NCBI GenBank assembly: GCA_964625855.1
Contig: CAZVFC010000043.1
Span: 1 to 64,000 of the forward strand
Length of the DNA stretch: 64,000 bases
Origin: JAPLUA01 sp964625855
GTDB taxonomy: Bacteria > Verrucomicrobiota > Verrucomicrobiia > Limisphaerales > UBA8199
Direction: 5' to 3'
Shown: positions 17,086 through 24,727 of the stretch, piece by piece
Layout: every line of letters starts with the position of its first letter
How positions within the stretch are numbered: position 1 is the stretch's first letter
Made by a program: the position numbers and the translations under genes
The notes under the pieces: generated by a model
Seen by the model: only the letters and a program-made list of their open reading frames with translations
Told to the model about the DNA's origin: nothing
Databases searched by the model: none

Positions 17086-17592
17086 GTGACTGAAGAAACA
17101 GGCAGAGCCGCGCTTAGCGGTGCTTGGAACACCTTGGAAGCGGAGGTCATCGCGCTGTTTGTCCAGCTTTCCAGGATCATCGGCCAGCCCCGTTCCCATG
17201 CGGAGATTTACGGGTTGCTCTTCATGTCGCCGGAGCCCATGACGCTGGACGGGGTCATCCAGCGGCTGGGCATCAGCCGCGGTTCCGCCAGCCAGGGCCT
17301 GAATTTCCTCAGGAAGTCCGGCGCTGTCCGGATCGTGCGCATACCCGGCCGACGGCCCCAGCATTTCGAGGCCGTTGCGGAACTGCGCCAACTGGTCGCC
17401 CGGCTCCTTCAGGACCGGATCCTGCCGCAGGTCGCAGCCAGCCAGAACCGGCTCAACCAGATCGCCGGGCTGGTCGCGAGCCTGCCGGCGAACGAGCGCG
17501 CCCAAGCCAACGGCAGGGTCGCCATGCTCCAGAGCTGGGGCAAGCGGACGCGCGAGTTCCTGCCGCTGGTGGTAAAACTGATGGAACGATAG
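17086..17592 (+). CDS. GbsR/MarR-type transcriptional regulator
   Basis: 168 residues from GTG 17086. It is a winged-helix protein: YGLLFMSPEPMTLDGVIQRL followed by the recognition helix ISRGSASQGLNFLRKSGAV and wing IPGRRPQHFEA, then a long C-terminal helix for dimerisation (REFLPLVVKLMER). This is the GbsR-like subgroup of MarR regulators. Upstream, GTTCA-N8-TGAAC (17011-17028) could be an operator, but that is a guess. The target is unknown; it is divergent from leuA. Confidence 0.8.
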   Translation: MTEETGRAALSGAWNTLEAEVIALFVQLSRIIGQPRSHAEIYGLLFMSPEPMTLDGVIQRLGISRGSASQGLNFLRKSGAVRIVRIPGRRPQHFEAVAELRQLVARLLQDRILPQVAASQNRLNQIAGLVASLPANERAQANGRVAMLQSWGKRTREFLPLVVKLMER

Positions 17593-18179
17593 ACGGGACC
17601 CAAGCCGCGACCCGCTGCCCAACGGCGCCTGCGGACCACGTCCTGGAGCGGCGGGCGCGCGATGGGATTTGAAGGGCTTGCAGGGTTGAAGAATGGCCAA
17701 TCAGAGCCAAGTAGATGGCGAAGCGTTAATCGCCGCGAGCCAATCGCGCTGCGAATTGACGGGGCGGAGCTTTCGCCCGCCCCGACAAGCCAACTCCGAC
17801 CTTGCTACTGGCTTTGGTGCGTGGGTTGTTGAATCTCGAACCGGCCCCCGACCGCCGACTCCAAAAGCCCTCCGCTCCGTAAGACTCAGGAAAGTACCCT
17901 CGTACTACCAAGGTACGATGGGGAGACTACGGATAGTATGGAGGGTAGATACGGTGAGGTGGTGGCGGCGGGCGGTCGGGAAGTTACGTGGAAACAGGTA
18001 GTTACGAACCTGAGGCCGATGTGGGTCGGGACGCACCCCAGATCGAGCGCGAGACACTTGAGCCTGGGCGTCGCCCAAGAGCAGGATCTCCCCAAGCACC
18101 TGTTGCCGTGGGACTTATGGCCTTTCGCCTAACCCGCTTCCCGCCTTGGCCCGCGTGGTTTCCCTCTTAAGACAGTGGT
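17593..18179. other. Intergenic, no gene recognised
   Basis: 587 bp with no convincing frame. The last 60 bp (18125-18179, AACCCGCTTCCCGCC... to GACAGTGGT) are repeated before the second copy of the next module at 20700-20749, so the duplicated unit begins upstream of its first ATG. Confidence 0.45.
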
Positions 18180-18819
18180 ATGAACGAGCCGTCAGAAGCC
18201 GCCGCCCCGCTGACCATGCCCGCCAAACTGGCGCTGGCCCAGCAGGCCTTCGAGCAGTTCCACTCCCGTTGCTTTTGGTTCATGCGCGAGGATTTGCGTG
18301 TGGGCGAGGAAGACCTCGAAGCGATCATCCGGGGATTGCGCGCCCACGGCAATCGGGAAGCCTTCCTGCTCGCCGCTCAACCTCTATGATGCCGCCACCA
18401 ACAAACTGCTCGCGCTCATGGGCCGCAGCGAGCCCCGGGATTATCTGGACACTCTGTTCTTCCACCAGCGCCACCTCTCCCTCGGCGCTCTTCGCTGGGC
18501 CGCGGCCGGCAAAGACCCGGGAGTCAACCCCTTCATGATTCTGCAGGAGTGTCAACGCACGACGCACTTCCGGCCGGAGCAGTTCCATGAACTGCAACTG
18601 ACGATCCCCTTGGACTTGCAGCGCTGGAAGCAGGCCTGGATCGAAGCCTCGCGTGAGGCGGAGCACCTGCTGGAACGCCTTCCCGCCGAAGAGGTCGGCT
18701 GCCTATACCTTGATGCCGCCGGCAAGCCCGTGACGCCGGACCCGGCCACGGCGGAATTCACCACGCTCCGGCGACACTTCCGCCGCGTCCGCGGCGCCTG
18801 GCCCGTCATTCGGGAGTAA
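18180..18819 (+). pseudogene. Fused remnant of an antitoxin + nucleotidyltransferase pair, copy 1
   Basis: The first frame (18180-18389) gives a 69-residue helical protein (KLALAQQAFEQFHSRCFWFM, then LRAHGNREAFLLAAQ), which in related genomes sits just upstream of an AbiEii-like nucleotidyltransferase. It ends early at CAACCTCTATGA. From the same spot, in another frame, the C-terminal half of the transferase continues (NLYDAATNKLLALMGR, DYLDTLFFHQRHLSLG, VGCLYLDAAGKPVTPDP) to 18819. The nucleotidyltransferase N-terminus with its catalytic GS..DxD motif is missing. A deletion therefore joined the two genes. The same junction occurs in the second copy 2570 bp downstream. Confidence 0.7.
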
Positions 18820-18942
18820 GTTCGACCGCAACCCCCAAACGCACCTCAGTTTTCAGCATCTCAGCATTTTTGTTTTTCAGCTTGTCAGCATGTCAGCTTT
18901 GGCAAACCTTGACCTGATTTGCCATGAGGATATATTAACGCG

Positions 18943-19194
18943 ATGAAAGCGGTGACGATCAATATCTCGCTCAACTCCGACTTGGCAGATTTCGCCCGCT
19001 CCGACTCGGAGGCGGGTGCCTTTGACAGCATGAGCGAGTACATGCGCGAGCTTATACGGCGGCGGCGCGAGGCGAAGATCGCCGAGGACGTGGCGACATT
19101 GGAGAAGGCAATTGCTGGGGCGCCCGCCGGCGATCCCTCAGAAGCGGAATTGCGGCAGATCTACGCGGTGGTTAAGAAGGGCCGCAAAAAATGA
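18943..19194 (+). CDS. Ribbon-helix-helix antitoxin (ParD/VapB-like)
   Basis: 83 residues. The N-terminal strand and helices (AVTINISLNSDLADFA, then SMSEYMRELIRRRRE) form a ribbon-helix-helix DNA-binding domain; the C-terminal tail (ATLEKAIAGAPAGDPSEAELRQIY) would bind the toxin. The stop overlaps the toxin start by 4 bp (ATGA), a translationally coupled pair with the PIN protein. It should autoregulate the operon. Confidence 0.8.
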   Translation: MKAVTINISLNSDLADFARSDSEAGAFDSMSEYMRELIRRRREAKIAEDVATLEKAIAGAPAGDPSEAELRQIYAVVKKGRKK

Positions 19195-19598
19195 GGGTGG
19201 TTCTGGACGCCGGAGTCGTTTTCTCCGGCGCGGGCTGGCGAGGTGAAGCTTATCTCTGCCTGCTAGCCATGGCGCGGCGGCGCGTCATCGCTTTCGCGAC
19301 CGCACAAACACTCGCGGAGCTCAGGCGCGTGGCGGATCAAATCGGCTTCAAGACCCGGCATTCGCCACACACCATTCTCGATTGGTATTATGGCGCAGTG
19401 AAAATTGTCTCCCCAACTCCCTTGGGCAAGCAGCGCAGCCGCGATGCCAAGGACGATCCTTACCTGGCTTGTGCGCTCGCGGCCTCCGCGGGCCTAATCA
19501 TTTCGCGAGACAAGGACCTGCTGGTGTTGGGCAAACCCTTCGGCGTTGAGATCATCACGCCCAGGGAACTGCTGACGCGGCTAGCCCGAGCGGGGTGA
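19191..19598 (+). CDS. PIN-domain toxin (putative ribonuclease)
   Basis: 135 residues. PIN-fold acidic residues are visible: VVLDAGVVFS (first Asp), AELRRV (Glu), SRDAKDDPYLACAL (two Asp) and LIISRDKDLL (last Asp). This matches the 'putative toxin component, PIN family' group next to RHH antitoxins; such proteins cleave RNA. The pair appears intact, unlike several neighbours. Confidence 0.82.
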   Translation: MRVVLDAGVVFSGAGWRGEAYLCLLAMARRRVIAFATAQTLAELRRVADQIGFKTRHSPHTILDWYYGAVKIVSPTPLGKQRSRDAKDDPYLACALAASAGLIISRDKDLLVLGKPFGVEIITPRELLTRLARAG

Positions 19599-19829
19599 TG
19601 CGCACGCTCTGGCTCGCGCCAGACTCTGGACCTCTTGGGTCACGCCGGCGCCCCGCTTTTCACGCTCCGTTTTCAGCTTTTCCGCATTTGACTTTCCGCC
19701 GCCCCTTTCGCGTATTTCGCGTATCTCGCGGTTCCTCCAGCCGCTTTCCGCAGGTCGGCTTTTCAGCATTTCGAACCGCTGCTCGGGCTTGAAATCGGGA
19801 CGAAGTGGCTGTATAGATTTTAAGAACTT
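19599..19829. repeat. Spacer with heptamer words and TTTCGCGTA element
   Basis: 19665-19790 carries TTTTCAGCTTTTCCGCATTTG, then ACTTTCCGCCGCCCCTTTCG and CGTATTTCGCGTATCTCGCG, then TTTTCAGCATTTCG. The same block recurs at 20440-20500, 22680-22715 and 23175-23240. Confidence 0.75.
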
Positions 19830-20081
19830 ATGCTCGCGCATTACCTCGACGTCGCCATGGAAATGGCCCAGTATGAGATCCTCGAAGACGACGGCACGTA
19901 CTGGGGCGAAATCCCCGGCCTTCAGGGCGTGTGGGCGAAACACCAGACTCTCGCTGGGTGCCAGCGCGAACTCCGTGAGGCCCTGAGCGATTGGGTCGCT
20001 CTTCGACTCCGGCTCGGACTCGAGATACCCGAATTGGCCCAGATGAATCTCAACCAGATCGGGTCTGTTTCTCATGCCTAA
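19830..20081 (+). CDS. hicB: HicB-like antitoxin
   Basis: 83 residues of the partial RNase H-like HicB fold: YEILEDDGTYWGEIPGLQGVWA, then TLAGCQRELREALSDWVALRL and a short tail ending SVSHA. No DNA-binding tail is obvious. It overlaps the hicA start by 8 bp, so the order is antitoxin-toxin, reversed relative to the classic hicAB. It neutralises HicA by binding its active site. Confidence 0.82.
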   Translation: MLAHYLDVAMEMAQYEILEDDGTYWGEIPGLQGVWAKHQTLAGCQRELREALSDWVALRLRLGLEIPELAQMNLNQIGSVSHA

Positions 20082-20295
20082 ACTGGCTCCCGCTTCGCGC
20101 CGCAAATTCATCCAAAGACTACATGAGCTGGGCTTCGAAGGCCCTTTCGTCGGCGGCAAACATCCCCAGATGAAGCGAGGGAACGTAACACTGATTATTC
20201 CTAACGAGCACGAAGGTGAAATCGGTCCGGGATTTCTCAGCCGGTTGCTCAGGCAAGCCGGGGTCTCCCGCGAGGAATGGTTGGGTGAAAAGTGA
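20074..20295 (+). CDS. hicA: HicA-like mRNA interferase toxin
   Basis: 73 residues with the dsRBD-like HicA fold: RKFIQRLHELGFEGPFVGGK, catalytic His in GGKHPQMKRGN, then VTLIIPNEHEGEIGPGFLSR and LLRQAGVSREEW. Length and motifs are normal. It cleaves mRNA in a ribosome-independent way in studied homologues. It is coupled with the HicB frame. Confidence 0.85.
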   Translation: MPKLAPASRRKFIQRLHELGFEGPFVGGKHPQMKRGNVTLIIPNEHEGEIGPGFLSRLLRQAGVSREEWLGEK

Positions 20296-20749
20296 ACCGG
20301 CTGCCTGTCCCCGTTCGTGATGACGCGCTCCTCCGTATGAACCTGCACAACTTGCGTCGCGACCTGGAACGCCGGTCCGCTGGTCAGTTGTCCCGTGGTC
20401 GGTGGTCTCTTTTTCAGCTTGTCAGCCTGTCCGCTTTTCAGCTTTTGACTTTCCGCCGCCCCCTTTCGCGTATTTAGCGTATTTCGCGGTCCCTCCTGCC
20501 GTTTTCAGCATTTCAGGATTTCAGCTTTTCAGCATTTCAGCCTGTTCTCCCACTCAAGGTTCAAGGTTCGATGTTGGATGTTGTATGTTCAAGGTTCGAG
20601 GTTCGAGGTTCGAGGTTCGATGTTCCCCCGTCGTCCCGTAGTCTCGTGGTCCGGCCTTCGGCCCTCCCCTTTCAACTTTCAGCATTTCAGCTTTTCCCTT
20701 AACCCGCTTCCCGCCTTGCCCCTCGCGCTTTCCGTCTTAGGATAGTGGT
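20296..20749. repeat. Spacer made of heptamer arrays
   Basis: Contains CAGCTTGTCAGCCTGTCCGC type words (20412-20450), the TTTCGCGTA element (20460-20500), a TTTCAGC array (20502-20546), a TTCGAGG/TTCGATG array (20558-20625) and more TTTCAGC (20670-20695). No gene is seen. The last 50 bp match the sequence before the first copy of the next module. Confidence 0.8.
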
Positions 20750-21389
20750 ATGAACGAGCCGTCAGAAGCCGCCGCCCCACTGACCATGCCCGCCAAACTG
20801 GCGCTGGCCCAGCAGGCCTTCGAGCAGTTCCACTCCCGTTGCTTTTGGTTCATGCGCGAGGATTTGCGTGTGGGCGAGGAACACCTGGAAGGGATCATCC
20901 GGGGATTGCGCGCCCACGGCAACCGGGAAGCCTTCCTGCTGGCGGCTCAACCTCTATGATGCCGCCACCAACAAACTGCTCGCGCTCATGGGCCGCGGCG
21001 AACCCCGGGATTATCTGGACACCCTGTTCTTCCACCAACGCCACCTCTCTCTCGGTTCTCTTTCCTGGGCCTCGGCCGGCAAGGACCCGGGAGTCAATCC
21101 CTTCATGATTCTGCAGGAATGTCAACGCACGACGCACTTCCGGCCGGAACAGTTCGGCGAATTGCAACTGGCCACCCCCTTGGATTTGCAACGGTGGAAA
21201 CGTACCTGGATCGAAGCCTCGCGCGAGGCCGATCATCTGCTCCAACTCCTTCCCGCCGAAGAGGTCGGCTGTCTTTAGCTTGGCGCCGAGGGCAAGCGCG
21301 TGACGCCGAACCCCGCCACGGCGGAATTCCCCACCCTCCACCGTCACTTTGGCAGCGTCCGCGGCGCCTGGCCCGTCATCCGGGAGTAA
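20750..21389 (+). pseudogene. Fused antitoxin-nucleotidyltransferase remnant, copy 2
   Basis: 640 bp collinear with 18180-18819 without any net indel. The 69-residue first frame differs at only two residues (EEHLEGI against EEDLEAI), the fusion junction CAACCTCTATGATGCC is the same, and the transferase tail follows. This copy has an extra stop at 21276-21278 (VGCL then TAG), after which the homology continues to VIRE at 21389. It is therefore more decayed than copy 1. The shared junction implies the deletion preceded the duplication. Confidence 0.72.
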
Positions 21390-21559
21390 CTCGGCTCGCA
21401 GCGCAGAAACGCAGCCCCCAGGCGAGTGGATGTTTTTGGACACGGTGTGAGGGCGGAAGAAAGCAGAAACCTGGAAAGCAGAAGGCAGAAAATGTCAAAC
21501 CAAGGGCGCGTGCCAACGCAATTTAGAGAGCGGGCGAAGAAGCACGCTGCTCGGCGGAT

Positions 21560-22009
21560 GTGGTCAGAATGCCGCTCCCCGATCTGAATGCCGCGGGGGA
21601 TCTCCCTCCGGGCGTGCATCGCGCGACCCTGCGGGAGGTGGTCGAGCGCTTCGGCGCTAAAGTGGGCCGGCGAGGCGCTTGCACAGCACGCTTGGCCCAC
21701 ATCGCCGAACTCGCCCGCCGCACCGGGCACCTCCGGCATCTGATTATTTTCGGGAGTTACATTACGGCTAAGCAGGAACCAAATGACGTGGACATAGTAT
21801 TAGTCATGGATGATGCATTTCGCCTCGACGAATGTCCGCCTGAGTTGCAGGCGCTTTTTGAACACGCCCTGGCTCAGGCTCGTTACGGGGCGAGCATCTT
21901 TTGGATACGGCCTGGGATGTTGCTGGAAGAAACGGTTGAAGATTTCATCAGTTACTGGCAGATTAAACGTGGCGGCGACAAGCGTGGCATTGTGGACGTT
22001 ACAATATGA
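21560..22009 (+). CDS. DUF6932-like nucleotidyltransferase-fold protein
   Basis: About 146-149 residues (GTG 21560 or ATG 21569). The core LIIFGSYITAKQEPNDVDIV is a nucleotidyltransferase-type GS...DVD motif. The N-terminus LPPGVHRATLREVVERFG is characteristic of the DUF6932-type proteins. It overlaps the next small gene by 4 bp (ATGA), the arrangement of a TA pair. The family call is from motif memory; catalytic activity is inferred only. Confidence 0.65.
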   Translation: MVRMPLPDLNAAGDLPPGVHRATLREVVERFGAKVGRRGACTARLAHIAELARRTGHLRHLIIFGSYITAKQEPNDVDIVLVMDDAFRLDECPPELQALFEHALAQARYGASIFWIRPGMLLEETVEDFISYWQIKRGGDKRGIVDVTI

Positions 22010-22215
22010 TAACTGACGACCGGGAACTCAAAGTAACCCAGGAACGCATCGTGCGCTTTCAGCGTTGGCTGGCACAGATGCGCCAAACCTCCCGGGCAGC
22101 GGAATTCGAGGCTGCGGCTGGCGGTTACCGCCTTGAGATCGAACGAATGCAGGCCGATGTTCTGGACTACCTTTTGCGTCCTTCAGCCGTTCCTTCGGAG
22201 CCGCAAGCAGCGTAG
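22006..22215 (+). CDS. Small helical partner protein, possible antitoxin
   Basis: 69 residues, mostly helical (DRELKVTQERIVRFQRWLAQ, then YRLEIERMQADVLDYLL). It is coupled to the preceding nucleotidyltransferase-like gene. The opening resembles small proteins seen next to other uncharacterised TA genes. Function is inferred from the pairing only. Confidence 0.55.
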   Translation: MITDDRELKVTQERIVRFQRWLAQMRQTSRAAEFEAAAGGYRLEIERMQADVLDYLLRPSAVPSEPQAA

Positions 22216-22235
22216 GAACCCAGCCTCCGACCTCC

Positions 22236-22278
22236 CTTATCAGCCTTTGAGCCTTTCAGCGTTTCAGCGTTTCAGCGT
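22236..22278 (+). repeat. TTTCAGC heptamer array
   Basis: CAGCCTTTGAGCCTTTCAGC followed by repeats of GTTTCAGC. It is a short degenerate 7-8 bp array right after the preceding TA pair and before the 283-bp duplicated block. Confidence 0.8.
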
Positions 22279-22288
22279 TTGCCCCTGG

Positions 22289-22571
22289 CCCCTGACACCC
22301 GTTCTTGCAGAAGACTGATGACCCGATCCGCCTGGTGGCCCTGGGGCGGCGGGCGCGGGTTGGCAAAGCAAATTACGGCAACCCAAAGTACCCCACATAT
22401 AGGGGTAAGCCCTCGAGCAGGGATACCACGAATAGTGCTTTTCCTGACGTTCTTGGCGCTCCGGCCCTCAGATCGCAACGGTTGGGCTCGTTTATGGGTT
22501 TCGGGCCAGCGATGGGCAAGGTGCCGAGGAAAACCCGGAATAGACCAAATTTGGGGGGGCAAACCGAAGGG
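22289..22571. repeat. 283-bp dispersed repeat, copy A
   Basis: From CCCTGACACCCGTTCTTG to GGGGCAAACCGAAGGG. It recurs at 23983-24264 in the same orientation with scattered substitutions. It contains a hairpin TACCCC-acatat-AGGGGTA near 22388-22406. Frames open on both strands in both copies, but neither resembles a known protein. It may be non-coding. Confidence 0.75.
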
Positions 22572-22675
22572 CTCGTGAACAGCCACAAGGGAAGAACGCG
22601 CGTCTGCCGACCAAGCCGCTTTCCAGCTTCCCCTTTTACCCCTGGAAGACCCCGATTGTAGTGACAAGTGATTTG

Positions 22676-22760
22676 CCGAACCTTTTCGCGTATTTCGCGT
22701 ATCTCGCGGTTCCAACAGCCCCTTTCCGCCTGTCAGCTTTTCAGCCTTTTCCTGAGTGCT
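22676..22760. repeat. TTTCGCGTA element plus TTTCAGC words
   Basis: CCTTTTCGCGTATTTCGCGT, then ATCTCGCGGTTCC, then CCTGTCAGCTTTTCAGCC. It is another occurrence of the spacer element at 19680, 20460 and 23200. Confidence 0.75.
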
Positions 22761-22820
22761 TTCTGCTTTCACGTAGCCCCTTGTCCTTGATGCTCCCGCC
22801 GCTTACATTAACCTAACGGT

Positions 22821-23039
22821 ATGGACATCACTCTGCCATTGGATCAGATGACGATCGCAGAAAAGCTGCGCGTTATGGAATCGCTCTGGGCCGACCTAAG
22901 CCGGAATGAGCAGGAGCTTGAGTCGCCTGCCTGGCACGAGCAGATCTTGAAAGAGAGAGAGGATCGGCTCCGGTCCGGCCAGGAAACCGCCATTGATTGG
23001 GAGACGGCAAAGAAGCAACTGCGCGACCGGCTGACATGA
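22821..23039 (+). CDS. Addiction-module antitoxin (RelB/TIGR02574-like)
   Basis: 72 residues: LDQMTIAEKLRVMESLWADL, SPAWHEQILKERE, then AIDWETAKKQLRDRL. This is the 'putative addiction module component' family that pairs with ParE/RelE toxins. The stop overlaps an ATG at 23036 that began the toxin. The toxin downstream is internally deleted, so this is an orphaned antitoxin. Confidence 0.78.
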   Translation: MDITLPLDQMTIAEKLRVMESLWADLSRNEQELESPAWHEQILKEREDRLRSGQETAIDWETAKKQLRDRLT

Positions 23040-23151
23040 CGATTGTCATCCTGCCATCGTCTACTATGCCATCGAGGTGGAATCGGTCCGTGTTCAAGCA
23101 GTTTTGGATTGCCGCAGCGACCCAGCTTGGCTCCGCGAGCGCTTACGATGA
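23036..23151 (+). pseudogene. Internally deleted ParE/RelE toxin
   Basis: The coupled start at 23036 gives MTIVILPS. Shortly after, in another frame (from 23038), the unmistakable RelE/ParE C-terminus follows: VYYAIEVESVRVQAVLDCRS then DPAWLRERLR and a stop at 23149-23151. Roughly 60 central residues are gone. The product cannot be a working toxin. Confidence 0.7.
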
Positions 23152-23154
23152 GCA

Positions 23155-23430
23155 GGCCCAATTCAGCCTGTCCGCTTTTCCGCATTTGACTTTCCGCCGC
23201 CCCCTTTCGCGTATTTCGCGTATTTCGCGGTTCCTCCTGCCGCTTTCAGCATGTCAGCTTTTCAGCATTTGAAAACGGCCCCGACTTTGGACGTTAGACT
23301 TTGGACTTTAGACTCTGCATCGTGAGCATTCGATGTTCGATGTTGGATGTTCGATGTTCGATGGTTTCCCACCGTCCCTTTGACTCGTAGTCCGTTGTCC
23401 CCTTTCAGCCTTTCAGTTTTTGATACGGTG
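23155..23430. repeat. Spacer of heptamer arrays
   Basis: TTTCGCGTA element (23185-23235), TTTCAGC words (23245-23272), GGACGTTAGACTTTGGACTT type words (23288-23310) and a TTCGATG/TTGGATG array (23328-23362). No gene is seen. Confidence 0.78.
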
Positions 23431-23495
23431 CTTCCCGCCTCGCGGCGCGGTCCGCTGCCGTTGATAATGGGCTGGAAAAGGGCCATTATTAGGCC

Positions 23496-23720
23496 ATGGG
23501 CTATTTATTAACTAGCGATCTCAAGCAGCGCACCGCCAAAGTGTTGGCCGCGGCGTTGAAGAAGCCCCAGTTTGTCTTCCGCGACGGGGAAGTGTTTCTC
23601 ATCCGGCGTGTCGTCTTGACGGATGTCCCGGATTCGGGCGAAGGGGATATGGCCCGTGTGACCGCGGATACTTGGGACAGACTTGGCCCGGCCCCAGAGA
23701 TGGACTATGACCAGCTTTAA
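23496..23720 (+). CDS. Antitoxin-like small protein
   Basis: 74 residues: GYLLTSDLKQRTAKVLAAAL, then KPQFVFRDGEVFLIRRVVLT. It lies directly upstream of, and overlaps by 14 bp, a PemK/MazF-like remnant, so it is probably the antitoxin of that pair. It does not resemble AbrB-type MazE; the family is not recognised. Confidence 0.5.
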   Translation: MGYLLTSDLKQRTAKVLAAALKKPQFVFRDGEVFLIRRVVLTDVPDSGEGDMARVTADTWDRLGPAPEMDYDQL

Positions 23721-23877
23721 ACGGGGCGACATTGTGCTTCTGGACCTGGGGATTGCCGGTGGGGACCAGGCGAAAGAGCAGCGTCGTTTGGGCGCGTTAC
23801 CGCCGGAAAGACTCGATGCGGTCCTTGAAACACTCTGCCGCGTCCTCGGGGTGGAATCAAAGCACCTTGCCCCCTGA
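23707..23877 (+). pseudogene. Internally deleted PemK/MazF-like toxin
   Basis: 56 residues. The N-terminus MTSFKRGDIVLLDLG is the first strand of PemK/MazF toxins. It is followed immediately by what looks like the C-terminal tail (GDQAKEQRRLGALPPERLDA then VLETLCRVLGV). The middle of the SH3-like barrel, with its catalytic residues, is missing; normal length is about 110. The frame remained open across the deletion, so a short peptide could still be made. Confidence 0.6.
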
Positions 23878-23892
23878 ACGTAGGGTTCAACT

Positions 23893-23985
23893 TTCAGCTT
23901 TCAGCTTTTCAGCCGTTAATCTCCGACCTCCGTCCTCTGTCCTCTGTCCTCTGTCCTCTGTCCTCTGTCCTCCGTCCTCTGCCCC
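23893..23985 (+). repeat. CTCTGTC heptamer array
   Basis: CCTCTGTCCTCTGTCCTCTG and similar units with strict 7-bp period, about nine copies (23925-23980), preceded by TTTCAGC words. It ends where copy B of the 283-bp block starts. Confidence 0.88.
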
Positions 23986-24264
23986 CTGACACCCGTTCTT
24001 GCCGAAGACTGATGACCCGAGCCGCCTGGTGGTCCTGTGGCGGCGGGCGCGAGTTGGCAAAGCAAAACACGGCAACCCAAAGTACCCCACATATAGGGGT
24101 AAGCCCTGGAGCAGGGATACTACAAATAGTGCTTTTCCTGACGTTTTTGGCGTTCCGTCCTTCAGATCGCAACGGTTGGGCTCGTCTATGGGTTTGGGGC
24201 CAGCGACGCGCAAGGTGCCAAGGAAGACCCGGAAGAGAGTCAAATCGCGGGGCAAACCGGAGGG
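23983..24264. repeat. 283-bp dispersed repeat, copy B
   Basis: Matches 22289-22571 in the same orientation. The hairpin TACCCC..GGGGTA and its surroundings are unchanged, while other positions vary. Both copies lie directly after a heptamer array. Confidence 0.75.
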
Positions 24265-24299
24265 CGCGGCCAGCTTGCCCAGCTCGTCAGCCTTTGCCC

Positions 24300-24600
24300 T
24301 GGTGAATTTCTGCTTTCTGCTCTTCTGAACGGTCGCGTTGAGTGCGCCGTTCTCCGTCTTCTGGCCCCTGTCCGCCGTGCTCCTTGGTCCGTCGTCCGTC
24401 GTCCGTCGTGCGTCGTCCGTCGTGCGTCGTCCGGTAGCCGCTTTCTGCTTTCTGCTTTTCCTAACGGTTCTGTGTTGAGTGCGCTGTCCTCGGTCTTCCG
24501 TCATTTGACCTCTGCCCTCCGTAGTCCGTCAGTCGATTTCTGCTTTCTGCTTTCCCAATTTCTGCTTTTAGAACAGTCCGTGGTCCGTTAGTCCATCATC
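24300..24600. repeat. Heptamer arrays upstream of the polysaccharide locus
   Basis: Includes GTCCGTCGTCCGTCGTGCGT (7-bp period, about 24385-24432), TTTCTGCTTTCTGCTTT words (24440-24460 and 24538-24565) and CCGTCATTTGACC-type words. No gene is seen from 23878 to 24727. Confidence 0.75.
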
Positions 24601-24727
24601 CGCGTCGTCCCCTCGAGACCCCAGGAGTGCGTGGCGACCGACTGGTGAAAGCACGACCAAGGCCTGATCAGGTTTCGAAACGAGTGCGTAAAGCCGTCGT
24701 GCTACCGGTGGAAATTATTGGCTGCAT

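Noticed and set aside
20558..20625. GGTTCGA strings considered as tRNA T-loops
   Set aside because: They are tandem TTCGAGG heptamers; no acceptor stem or anticodon arm can be formed. No tRNA was found in the window.
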